From: Neospora caninum Liverpool
Lineage: Eukaryota > Apicomplexa > Conoidasida > Eucoccidiorida > Sarcocystidae
Reading direction: 5' to 3'
Assembly (NCBI RefSeq): GCF_000208865.1
Contig: NC_018393.1
Coordinates: 2,374,714-2,438,713 of the forward strand
DNA: 64,000 nt
Under the pieces are notes generated by a model. It was not told the origin of the DNA and ran no database searches. It saw only the letters and a list, made by a program, of their open reading frames with translations. The stretch's first letter is position 1. Every line of letters begins with the position of its first letter. Position numbers and translations under genes: made by a program. Of the stretch, positions 34,201 to 45,000 are shown piece after piece.

Positions 34201-36548
34201 CTGGTCCCGACCAAACAGAAGATGCGCAACACCCCGAGGCAAGCGCGTCCCCGGCGGCAGCGACGGAGTTGTCCGACGCGTCTCAACGAAGGCCTGGCAG
34301 TCGCCCGGTGACGCCCACGGCGTGGCATCCAGGCGTGTGGCCACGAGAGACCCTGTCAAGCGGCGACCGTAGCCGCCTCGCCAGTGCTGGAGAGTCAGTC
34401 CTCAGTTCCTACGAGGGCGAAGATCGGGCGGCGAAGATGCAGCACTTGTCTGAGAACCTCACACTGTGTTCGCGTGCCCGTCAAGGGGACACTGGCCCGA
34501 TCGCCGCCTTCGTTCCTGGCGACTTGGACGCTGAGCTACAGGCGACGGAGCCGGCGGACGAGAGCAAAGCGGAGACGGCAGTGGACGAGGCCGAAGAGGG
34601 AACGTGCAGCGAAGGTGGCGCGCAGACCGCCAGCGCCGTTGCAGACGAGAAGGAAGGGAGAGATGGGCGTCCTTTCGTGACGCTCCCGGCAAGCTTCCAG
34701 AACCTGGCCTTGGCACGACGCACGCCCTTGAGACCTCCGTTTTCGGCAGGGGCGAGAGGCTTCATCGGCGCAAGTCCCCCCGCTGCTCGTCCGCTGTCTC
34801 CGCGCCCCTTTTCCAGTCCGTTGCCCGGAGTCGCGCCGCAGCTTCCAACAGCCTTCGGTTTGCCGCTGCCCAGGCCCTCTGGCCGGCCCCGGATCGCGCT
34901 GCAGCGGCCTCAGCAAGGACCCGACGCAGAGCGAGAAGACGGAGCGAAAGCGAGCGCGTCGGAATCCTCCCCTCCGTCGCCCTTGGCGACGAACGAGGAG
35001 TCGCCGGCCGAGGTGGCGCCTCAGGACGGGGGACGGTTCGTCGCGGCGTCGCCATGCACTTTGCCTCGTCCACGAATCACATCAGGTGAAGCAGAGATAA
35101 CGTCAGAGGCCCGGGACACGGCAGCAAGTCGACCTGGATCTCGCAACGGCGAACGATATCTCCCTGTCCCGGAAAGGGAACGAGACGCGACTGAGTGTGG
35201 GACCGATCCCCAGGCAGGAGGCAAGTCCTCCCCTGCAGAGAATCGAGACTCCGTCGCTCTTCCTTCCTCGACGATTCGGTCGCCGACACCACTTTTAGGC
35301 GCAGAGGCCGCGGGGACCGCGCCGAAACCGTTCCCCCGCCACGAGCCGCTGTGTGTAGCGCCAGCGCCGTTGGGTGGCGCGAGCGTGGCCCGCGGGCAGG
35401 AAGATGAGAACGAGGAGTCGAGAAACGAAGAGACTGAAGAAGAAAGGACAGATCGAAGAGGAGACAACGAGCAGACCAGCTCTGTTGAGGGGCGCGGCGG
35501 CGAAGAAGAAGGCACGGAAAGCGCAAGGAAAGGATCGCCCCGAGAATTCGGAGCACAAACCCCACTATCGCCGTACCGAGAGCGAGAGGCAGACCTGACG
35601 GAATCGCCTCGTTTGTCAATTGCCGCTTCGTCTCCTTCGCCCGCGTCTTCTTCAGGGGATCAGCATGAGCGGTTACCAAGGGTACCGGAGTCGCCCAACT
35701 CGGATGCAGCGCCTCCGGAATCTTGTCTGGGTGGTCTGTACTCCTCAGATGCGGCCTCCCCGTGTCTACAGGCGGGCTCTGCTCCCGGTTTCCCGATCCA
35801 ATCGCCTTCGTACCGCTCTCACACGACGTCTGAGACAGCGCCTGAGCGGCGTCCCCTGTCCGACCCTCCAACGGAGCCTTCCGAGAGCCTCGCGAGGAAC
35901 GACGGGTTCAGCCGGCGGACCAGGAGGCTGCAGATGCCCAGCAGCTGCTTCCCCCCGCAGACGGCGCACATCAGCCTGCTTCATTCGCCAGTGTCGACTC
36001 GCCACGTCTCTGAACGAGAAAGCCTCGGACAGGCAAACGCCAATCAAGACGAAACCGGGAGAGACAGCGATGGGGCCAATGCATTGGGCAGTCCCCTTTC
36101 TGACTGCGGACCACGCGCCCGTGATGCACCAGGACGTGAAGGTGAGCAGCGCGTCTCTGGCGGGCCTCAGAGGGAGATTTTTAGCGCCTTCTTTCATTTC
36201 CCGAACGCCCTGCCAGTCCGGCAATGCTATACACCTGGGACACCGCCTAGCCGTTCGAGAGCCCCCAGCGCACTGGCCGAAAGAGACGAACCAGGGAACG
36301 AGGGGACAGTTGTGGCCGAGACGGTCTTCGACGGCAGAAGGTTCACAGCTAAGGTCCGTCGCGTGCATGCAGAAGAAACACACGGGGAGGATGAATGCGA
36401 GGAAGAGAGACCGGACGGCCAAGACGATGCGGGAGAAGAGACGATCGAACAGGAAGATGCCAAAGAGAAAACGAACCAAAAAGAGGAGCAGGACGAACAG
36501 CAGGAAGACGGAGGGGACAAACCAGTGACAGGACAAGGAGAAGCATAG
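28222..36548 (+). CDS. Outer dynein arm docking complex protein (CCDC63/CCDC114/ODA1 family), with long tail exon
   Basis: Coiled-coil subunit that anchors outer dynein arms to axonemal doublets; in coccidia this would act in the flagellated male gamete. Exons: 28222-28839, 29599-29848, 30428-31879, 32398-36548, all phase-compatible (about 2156 residues). Exon 1 is almost all coiled coil from residue 35. The exon 2-3 join recreates the family hallmark: KTSTGISDPEEIVAIF followed by QLEERNYSIMTYVNTL, compared with human TGVxDxEELVRIFxxLEERNFxLFNxxN. Exon 3 continues the coiled coil and then turns Pro/Ser/Gly-rich. If the CAG|GTAGGA donor at 31880 is not used, the frame stops at 31914 and gives 784 residues, close to the family size. 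The tail exon has no ATG before 32826, which favours the fusion. Family assignment is firm; the fusion is inferred. Confidence 0.7.
32398..36548 (+). CDS. Tail exon encoding about 1380 acidic, disordered residues
   Basis: This single open stretch follows a CTCTCCGCTTCTGCAG acceptor and ends at TAG 36546-36548. It is treated here as the last exon of the docking-complex gene but could be the body of a separate gene. It is extremely rich in Glu, Ser, Arg, Pro and Ala, with repeated acidic blocks (for example EEVEQAEG) and a final Glu/Gln/Asp-rich tail. One less biased region near 34630-34900 is Pro/Ala/Leu-rich, and another near 36170-36350 includes AETVFDGRRFTAKVRRVH. No domain, signal peptide or membrane segment is visible. 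Its first ATG in frame is at 32826, so a stand-alone gene would need to start there and lose the first 140 or so residues. Confidence 0.6.
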
Positions 36549-38476
36549 AGGGAGAGGCAGCGCGTGATGGTGGCCAATCAAAAGTAAAGTTGTAGCTGAA
36601 GCAACGCTCGAGACGGCGAGAACTAGAACGGCGAGATACATTTGGCCATTTTGTTGGCATACGTTTTCGGCCTGGAGGATGCTCCACTCGTAGCAGCAAG
36701 AGTTAGTTCAGGACCACCACAGCTCTCCTCTGGTAGCTTTTCTCGCTATGCGGGAACGAGAGAAATACAAAAGACACCACGGTAGCACGGACGTCGTGAT
36801 ATGCAGGCGTAGCCTGCGGAATGTGCAGGCTTGTGGGGCCAAAACATCAACCTGCGGAATCAGAGACCAATCTACAGCCTCCGCCTTGTCAATGCCTGTG
36901 GACTCGTGCTTTTATTCCTCAGTGGGTGACGAAACGAGCAGACGACCTGTTGAACAGCAATGTGGTAGAGCCATGCATGATTTACAAAACCTCACAAAAG
37001 AAAAACAGCTGCTCAGGCAAATAACACACACACACTCAACCGTACACGTTAGGAGCCGTGGCCCAGAGAAGCGACAGAAGTCTATACAGCGCGGCGAGTG
37101 TCCGGCAACTGGCGGCGTGGAGGCAAAACGCTCCCGGAGCTAAAATGACAGGCATGGCCACCATATCGGTGCCACAGATGTGTCACGTAGTTTGCTCCCG
37201 GGACTGCGTGACACAAATGTATGCAGCTGCTAACCCCTCTCCCCCCCGCGCACCCGTGGATGCGTTTTGCTTCCTGCTAAGATGCGATCAACGTAGTTGC
37301 CCACAGAGGAAGTGCTAAAGCGTGAAAAATGGGCGGCGGGAGAAAAGAGAGAGGGACGCCTGCTGGACGCTAGCAACGGAGGAAGCACCGTACAGATATA
37401 TTCGCATAAATACATAGGGGGAGAAGAAGGAAAAGCCGAGATGAACACTTGCAGCTAGATGGAAAACACTTCAAGAGATGGGCAAGCAGGCAGGAGTACA
37501 GGCATCCCCAGATGCATGGAGGAATGTGGAACTCAAGACTCGTGCTTTTTGCTAGGGCCATTCCTGACGGCCGGTTTGTCTGGCGGGTCTCGTCGGTATA
37601 AGACGCACGTCGCGGTGCCTCCACAGTTGCACTTTGAAGAGGCGCCGCGAACGGGCGCCTGCCTCACAGAACAAAGTCTCGAGCGCGCCTTGTTTTCGAC
37701 GTACGAGACATGGAATCCACTTTTGTGTTCCGCAGACAGGTTGTCACAAAGGTACAGGAGCCAGAGGTAAGCACATTGCCGCCAGCATGTGCGGCGTTCC
37801 CAGACAGTTTGCAGTTATCTCAGACGCGAATGGAGTCTGCCACACCGTTGCACGGCTCGCGCAATTGCCAAAGATGCAAGGGAAATGCTGAAAAGACTGT
37901 GGCCTGTCGGTAAGGAACGGCGAGAAGAATGCCTTGAGGTTAGAAGTCTACCTCACCTTCGAATTCGCCAGAAAACACCATACCTCCCCCAAGGGCCCCT
38001 CGAGTAAGAAAAACGCGTCCATAATAGTCTATCCGACAGTACACATATCCCACTTAGACGCAGACAGAGACAGCGCCTACGTGAATCGAGGTAGGAAACA
38101 TGGGAATATCGGTATGCTTGCACGCGCGCACGTGAGGCAAAAGCGACACTCAACAGCGGATGCGCGAAGCGAGAGAAACGAGAAGGGACAGATACACCAG
38201 GTTGAGCCAAAAGCATTTCCTAAAGCAGGCACGTGCCTTTGCAGATTTGCAGGTTCCAGGCGAGCGCGTGCGGGAAAACATTTCATGAAAGTGTCGGTGT
38301 TTCTTCGCGACCTCAATTCAGAGTAGGCGGTAGTCGACTTCGCAAAGAAGCCCCACATCTGGTTAAGATGGGTAGAGGGTTCCCCAAGAGAGACAAAGTT
38401 AGAGGATGTTAAGGCGGGAAAAAAGTATCGACCGCAGCCGAGTTCGGTGCCCTATCGTTGCTGTCTTCCTGACAAG
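36549..38476. other. Convergent intergenic region
   Basis: About 1.9 kb between the stop of the plus-strand tail exon and the stop of the minus-strand H-protein gene, so it is expected to hold two 3' UTRs. Short open frames (for example 36748-37143 and 37459-37770) have no supporting features. Confidence 0.45.
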
Positions 38477-39385
38477 TTACTGGTTGGAGTCTTCAAACGC
38501 ACTTGCGCTCTTTTCTCTTTCAACGAACGTGGCGTATCGTTCTGCGTCCATGAGTCTCTTTGTCACCTTGGCCAGCGCTGCTCTCGCTCGTTCTTCCTCG
38601 CTTCCTTCTTCTGCTTCTCCCTCTTGAGTCAGCTGAAGCTTCATAAGCCAGCCGTGTCCCTCAGGGTCTTGGAAAACGAGGCCTGGTTGTTCCATGACCT
38701 TTCCGTTGACTTCTACCACAAAACCGTCCATAGGGCTGTAAACTTCCGCCACACTCTTGACACTCTCCAGAGAGCAGATAGGAGTCCCTTTCTTCACCCA
38801 CGCGTCTTCGTGTTCATCTTCCCTTCCTTTGCTGACCTGGGGCGCAGTGTCTCCTTTGCCCGCTTGCGCCAGGTGACGAGGAAACTCGACATAGACGACC
38901 TCTCCTAACTCTTCGGCAGCATGCGCACTGACGCCAATGACGCCAAACAGGACGCGCTCAGTGCTGTTCCTAGTCTCACTTGCGCATGACTCAGGTGATG
39001 ATGCGGAAGACTTTACCGACTTGCGTGGAAAATCCAGAGTAAAGCGAATGTACTCGTGTGTCTTTGAGTAGAAAACACCGAGGTGTTCGGATGTCTTTCC
39101 TGAAGACGAAGAAGCGGGCGAAGAACACGGAGGACAAGGCGAGGCCGCCGAGGAAGACACAAGTGAACGGCGACAGCCAAGCTGACCAGGAGATGAACCA
39201 TCGGGAAGCGAGCAGTGCAACGAAGCGCGCGGGACGCGAAGGAGTAGATGCCCTCGAATTGGCCATCGAGGTGGAGGGTGCATGCGCGCGAAATGGGCCG
39301 GCAAAACGGCGGAATGAGGACAACCCGGCCGTGGGAACGGAGAAAGCACGGTAAGGAATTGTCCCAAGGGCGAAGGTGGCCTCAT
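38477..39385 (-). CDS. GCSH: Glycine cleavage system H protein, mitochondrial
   Basis: Lipoate-carrying shuttle of the glycine cleavage complex; it moves the aminomethyl group between P, T and L proteins in the mitochondrion. Single exon, ATG at 39385, 302 residues, against about 130 for the mature family. Core motifs in order: FYSKTHEYIRF (family YTKxHEWV) near residue 105; GVIGVSAHAAEELGEVVYVE near 148-167; the lipoyl site LESVKS with Lys210; VYSPMDGFVVEVN; QDPEGHGWL. The first 95 or so residues are Ser/Pro/Arg-rich with few acids, suiting a mitochondrial presequence. Two acidic or Ser-rich insertions interrupt the core, one after FTLDFP and one just before the lipoyl hairpin. The C terminus carries an extra charged helix. 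The N-terminal start is less certain than the core. Confidence 0.9.
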   Translation of the reverse strand: MRPPSPLGQFLTVLSPFPRPGCPHSAVLPAHFARMHPPPRWPIRGHLLLRVPRASLHCSLPDGSSPGQLGCRRSLVSSSAASPCPPCSSPASSSSGKTSEHLGVFYSKTHEYIRFTLDFPRKSVKSSASSPESCASETRNSTERVLFGVIGVSAHAAEELGEVVYVEFPRHLAQAGKGDTAPQVSKGREDEHEDAWVKKGTPICSLESVKSVAEVYSPMDGFVVEVNGKVMEQPGLVFQDPEGHGWLMKLQLTQEGEAEEGSEEERARAALAKVTKRLMDAERYATFVEREKSASAFEDSNQ

Positions 39386-42004
39386 GATTGTGAGAGAGTC
39401 GGAAAGACACTTCCTGAATCGACGACTGAGAGAATCTGAGGGACGACGAACGGACTTGGCTTGGCGCCTATAGAGAAGCAGTTCACACTCGCCTTCCCTC
39501 CTTGTCGTTTGTGACCAACTGTCTGGTGTCCGGTCACCTGGGAGGTAGCTCGCTACAGCTTAAGGAATGGTGGGAATAGTGGTGGCACGAACTCAGCCGC
39601 TCTTGGTCTTTACCAGCCCATCATTCACTCAGGCATGTTACCGGCGTAGTCTGTGGTCACGAAAACTTCCGCAGAAGCCAGATGTAAGGCCCGTTTGCCG
39701 GTAGACAGACCGCTAGGAGCTGCGAAGGAAATTCAGTTATTTGTGCATGATCACGGCGACGAGTACGAAAAGGTGAAAGCTCTCACCGCCGAAGGAAAAT
39801 AAACCGACGTGGACGGTCCTGATGGTGAGAAGGCAGTGCTTCTTGGTCAGTGTCAGGTGTACGTCCACCCCAAGCACCTGCCGGTGCCAGCCTGAAGGAG
39901 GTGCGCCGCGACACACTGGAAGATCATGGAAGCAAGGAAACAGTAACCAAAGTGAAATCACTTTCGTTACTGTTTCGACACTAGCTCGTCAAGATCCTGG
40001 AATTGCTTCAGCCTCGACTGACGACGGGGAAAGAGCTCGGCGGATGTGCGCGAAAAGTCGGTCTGTTCCAAAATGAGCAACGCTGAGGACACTAGCAGTC
40101 CAACCTCCATCACGGAAAGAAACTTTATCACCGGAGGAGGCACATGCCAGAGTTCTGTGCCTGAGCGGCCTCTCGGTGGTTTTACAAGGTTCCAGCGGCT
40201 CTGCCAGGGCTACCGTTCTGCGGCGGCCGTGCATTGCCGGAGCCAGCGCAGGCAGGTCCGAACGAATGTGCATGGCAATTTAAAAGGAAAGGTACACAGG
40301 AGATCGCTGGAGTGGCCATTCATGGGTATAAGATGGCAGAACGAGACAACCAACGAGATTTTAGCCCCGTCTCGTTTTCTCCTCAGTGACGTGCATTTGT
40401 GTGCTCTGCAACAGCGGCTATGGCTCGTCGCCTGGATGAACCCCCCGGACGATCGGCGCAGCATCGACGCCATCCATGCGCACGCGTCAGCCGGGAGACG
40501 ACACCCCAGCCTCGCTGAGGAAGTGAGAGCAGTGGAAGACCTTGTCGGGACGATCTTTTCATTGAGAAGATGGCCTCCCTCCTCTTTGCTGGGAAAAGAG
40601 AAATAGAGACGGAGCAAGCAGACTCTCTGGACACGGGGTACGGATAGTTCTCAGAGTGTGTCAGGGCTCGGCGGGGGGTTTTTAAAGTGCTGCTTTCCCT
40701 CCCTCCTCGACGCGCCAGCCCGCTGTTCTCGGACATGTCTCGCGAGTGCCTCTTTGTTTCCTCCTGCTTTTCTCACCTCCTTAAGCGTTTTTCCGGACGG
40801 TCCTTGTTTCCTGGCAAGACGCTTGCGCCCTTCACCTCGTCTTTTCCAAGTGCGCTTCAGTCATGTCTCGTTTGATCACTCCACCCGCACATGCCAGAAT
40901 TTTTTTATTCGCGCACGCAACCAGCCACAGGGAGCAGCGGCGGGTGGGCGTTCTGACGTTCTTTGTTCACGAAGTGCATCACTTGCCTCACATCCCAGAC
41001 ACACGTGTTTTTCAATGTGCTGACTACCTGTGTATTTCTCTGGGGGCACAGGTGCTCGGTTTTGCCCGTGCCTCTCCCGCCTAACTTCCGTTGAGAAGAC
41101 ACCGACTTCCTGAGAGAGGCGCTTTGGCCTAGCGCTTTTTCGTCTCCGTCATCGCCTCCCTTTTGGTTTCCCACTTTTTCTCGTTCTCACCATCTCTCTC
41201 CTGTGTCCCTCCTCTTTCTCTTCTTTTCTGGGAAACAAACGCCGGAAGTGACACACTCGGGCACACGATCGACGCGGCACTACGAAAGCGGGTTCCACAC
41301 GAGGAGCAGCGACCGAGAACATATCCTCCGGGTAGGGAAGACAAAGCACTTGCGTCCTAGCGTCCTTCAGGTTAGCCCAACTACGGACTAGAGGAGGGAG
41401 AGCGTCGTCGAAACTTGATTCTTCCGCAAGTTTCCCCGTTTCGTGGAGTCTGTCTTCTTTTTCGCCTCCCCTAAAGACGCTCTGCGACTTCCAGGGCGTC
41501 TCCCGCTTTTCTCTCCCTGTCTTGCAATATCCTCGCTCTTTGTTTTCTCGTAGTTGCCTCCAATTTTCGCGTCGGACGATTCCGTCTTTCTCGTGGAGCC
41601 TCTCCACGCACAACACACGACCCTGCAGCTTGCGAGCCTCTCCTCCTCGAATCCGTGTCTTCCAACCCATCATCGCTGTCTCTCGCAGCCTCAGGACAGC
41701 TCCTCAGCAGCTGCAACTCGCTGTTCTGGGTTTTTCCCGGTTTGAGTTTCGAACTGCCTCCCCGCTCCGCGGGGCGAGAAGAGCCACGTCGCGCTTCGCC
41801 TTCTCCCCCGTGCTGGTCTCTCTCGCGTTCTTCTCTTCACGGCCTGCGTCTGTTTGGCGAGGCTGTCCTTCTGCTTCCTTGTCCCTGCTGTGCCGTTCGC
41901 TGGGTCTCCTGGCTCACCCGTCGCGGCTGTCTCCCCCGCCCGGTCGCGTTCTCGTCCCTTTGCTTTTCCTCGGCGTTCTCTCGGCTTTTCTGCCTCTCTC
42001 CAAC
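39386..42004. other. Divergent intergenic region between GCSH and the transportin gene
   Basis: About 2.6 kb expected to contain both promoters and 5' UTRs. The frame at 41522-42004 is continuous with the transportin ATG but has the composition of a C/T-rich leader. One open frame from ATG 40073 to 40606 (177 residues, plus) could be a small gene, but nothing in it is recognisable. Confidence 0.45.
40073..40606 (+). CDS. Unsupported small open reading frame, hypothetical
   Basis: ATG at 40073 (MSNAEDTSSPT) opens 177 residues ending in a Pro/Leu/Lys tail (PPSSLLGKEK). The frame lies in the divergent region between GCSH and the transportin gene. It has no signal peptide, membrane segment or known motif. 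A short helix-like stretch (LAEEVRAVEDLVGTIF) is the only ordered-looking part. It may be chance. Confidence 0.15.
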   Translation: MSNAEDTSSPTSITERNFITGGGTCQSSVPERPLGGFTRFQRLCQGYRSAAAVHCRSQRRQVRTNVHGNLKGKVHRRSLEWPFMGIRWQNETTNEILAPSRFLLSDVHLCALQQRLWLVAWMNPPDDRRSIDAIHAHASAGRRHPSLAEEVRAVEDLVGTIFSLRRWPPSSLLGKEK

Positions 42005-45000
42005 ATGCAGCCTTCCGGCGCCTGCGGGCCGGGAGGCCCTGCCATTACCGGACCTTCGCTCCTCTCTGCGCCCGCATCCCCTCCGTATACAGAGCAGAAT
42101 GTCCGTGAAATGATTGCGGCGCTCTACTCGCCCGCTGCTGGAGTGACGCCTGTACAGGCAAACGAGTTCCTTGTCGACTTTCAGCAGCACGCGTCTGCGT
42201 GGCCCATCTGCATTTCCTTCTTGAACCATTTCGCACTCTCTTCGCAGTCCGCCTCTCCACTTGACGCCAGCGACGAGTGCATCCTCTACTTTGCTGCTCA
42301 AACGCTCGCGGCGCAAGCGCGAGCCGGCTTCCCTCAGCAGCTGTCCCTGGTGTTCGCGGAAAGGCACGGGGGCGCGCTGGGAGGATGTGCGAAGGAGCGA
42401 CGCAACGTCGTCTCCTCGATCTTCAAAGAACTCCGGGAGGGCCTTTTGCATCTTCTCGTCTCCTGCAGACGCGCGCCGAAACCCGTCGTTCGCCAGCTCG
42501 CCGTCGCCCTCTCCGCGGCGCTTGTGTTTGGGGCTTGCGGCGGGAGTGAACACGGCGGAGACAGAGACATCGAAGCCGCGAGCGGCGGAGACGACGAGGA
42601 GCTAAAGGAAGAAATTGCCCTAGACGAGGTCCTCGTCCCGTTAGGACAGAAGCTCGGAGAACAGGCTGCCGCGCCGCTCCTGGAACTCCTTGCTGCTCTG
42701 CCCCAGGAGGTTTCCAGTCAAAGGTAAACGGAGGGGCGGCGGTCGAGGCCAGGAAAGAACGAACCGAGGCAACACGATGTTGCTTGGCAAGAATGGCAAA
42801 TACATGTGGCAAAACAAAAAGGGAGGGGTCGGCGTACGCAAGAGGACGGAATTGTGGCGGATCAACACTGACAGTCACCTCGCTTCGTTGCCTAGCACCT
42901 CTCCCCGCGCTCCTGTCCGTTTAGAGCTCGTGCGGAGCGACCGGGTTGTCTCTCGGCTTGCCCGTCCTGCCTCCCCCCCCTTTCCATCTGTCTCTTGCCC
43001 AGTGGTCTCGAACTTCACCTCGACTCTTTTTCGTTTTCCCTGTGCGGCACTTTCCTTTCTTGTGTCAACTCTGTTTTCATCAAAAATGCGATAGTGATGG
43101 GAGAGGGCGGAGACGCGCGTGTGCGCGAGGGGAGGCTCTTGTTTGCGCGAGGACACCTTGAATGTACGACTCTCTCCGTGTAGCTGTTCCGCCTTTTTTT
43201 CCTCTCTCGTGGCCCATCGTGTTCAGAGTTTAACCTTACTCTGCATCCTTTGCTCACCCTTCTGCTCTGTTGCACTGATTGCTTTTCTCGCTTCTCCCTT
43301 TGTTCGCGTTGCGGCCCCGCAGGCTCTCTCTGTCGAAGCCTCAACGCCTCGCCGTCCTCAGTGCGCTCCTGCAGCGGCACGCGTCGAGTGCGCTTGCTGC
43401 CGCCGCCTCGGTCTTCGATTTCCTGGAGAGACGCGAGCAAGCGCTTCTCTCTTCCCCTGAGCCTGCGGCCGCAGCCCAGATTTCCTCACTGAAATCAGGC
43501 AAGATCCCACGCCGCACGAAATGGAGGTTCCCGGACGGGCATTGCTGCCAGAGTGTGCACGTGAAAATGTCTCAACTGCCTCACAAGGTCTTCCGAGACA
43601 CAAGCACGCAACGGCCGCATTTGTCCTCGTGCCTGTACACCGTGACCGTTCCCGTTCTCCTCCAAGCCTCTCTTTCTCTCTGTACATATACGTGTATATA
43701 TTTCACGCTCGCTCCACGCTCGTTTGTCTCGTGTGTGTGTATTACGGGTTGCTCAAGACAGCAAGTCTATCGCACAGCGTGGTCTCCAGCTTTGATGGAC
43801 ATCCACTTTCCTTAGGATTCTGCGGCTCTTCTGACGCGGCTGTTTCTCTCAGCTTCGTCGTGTGTTGCAGTTCGGGTGTCGGGCATAGTCCAGTTCCGCG
43901 TGGTTCCCGCTGATTCACTTTTGCCTTCGTTTCTGCTGTCGGCTGCCTTTTTCACGTGTCGTCGCCTGCGGATCTGCCTGTTTATTCGTTGTATTCCTCG
44001 CTTTGTTTCTTCACCCTGGACAAGTGGTTCCACTTCGGCTCTGTTTTTCGCTGTGTCGGACGGACCGCCACAGACTTGTCTCGCGCGGGTATGCTGCCCG
44101 CACCGGTGGTGGCGTCGTGGTCCTGTCTCTATGTGTTTTCCTTCCCCTCTGCCGTTGTCTCCCTGCCTTCTCCAGCTGCAGTTTCAGCGGTGCAATCGTG
44201 GATTTCTGCGCATCTCTCTCTCCTTTCCGCTTCGTCTTGTCAAGCGCCTCACCCTGCCGGCCTGTCTCCCATCGCTTCCACGTGCACGCACATTCTCTTT
44301 CGGTCCCTGCTGCCGTCGCCTCCGTCCTCGTCGCCTCTGTCCGCAGCTGCTTTGCCTTCGTCGTCCTGTCTCCGCGTCCTTTTGCTAACTCTCCAGTCGG
44401 CCTCGCCCGTGGCTCAAGGCGCCGTAGACGCCGGCCCCCGGGCCCTGTCTCCGGAGACAATCGACGGGCTCCAGGCGGCTGCGGACGCAGTCGCGGCCCT
44501 GGCGGCGCTTGCGACCGCGGTCGCAAATGAGGAGCGCGGCGAGGACGACGCTCGAGGCCGAGGAGACGTGGCGCCGCACGAAGGGCCATCGTCCCAGCGA
44601 GGCGGGGAAGCTGACGGAACCCACTGCATCCGACAAGTCATGGAGGCGATTGTTCACGGCTACGCAGTCGGTTGCGAGGCACTGCAACAGGAGGAAAGAC
44701 GGGTGAGTGGGCGGCTGCCATATGTTCCACAGAGAGAAGGGGAAATCGGAAGCGAGGGTGCACGACCCGCCACCGTTTGCTTCCACGGTGCCTCGCTCGT
44801 GACTCTGCTGTCTCTTCTTGGTCCACGTGCGCCTCTGCGACGATTTCGAACTCCCACGGCCAGCGGTTCCGCCATTTTGCGTTCTGTCCCGAAGCGATCA
44901 TCTGAGGACGTGTCGCGTTTTTCCCTTTTTCTGCGGAGACTGGATGGCCCTGATCGCCCCTCTGCACACCTGTCGCGCGACGGTCCAACGCTTCCACATG

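Noticed and set aside
41522..42004. In-frame N-terminal extension of the transportin protein
   Set aside because: It has a Ser/Arg/Leu-rich translation of a C/T-rich leader, unlike the family N terminus, and a clear ATG at 42005 directly precedes the importin-type N-terminal pattern.
43956..44175. Continuous open frame joining the intron to transportin exon 3
   Set aside because: The reading is open by chance; family similarity begins only at about 44182 and the phase matches the upstream exon through the intron.
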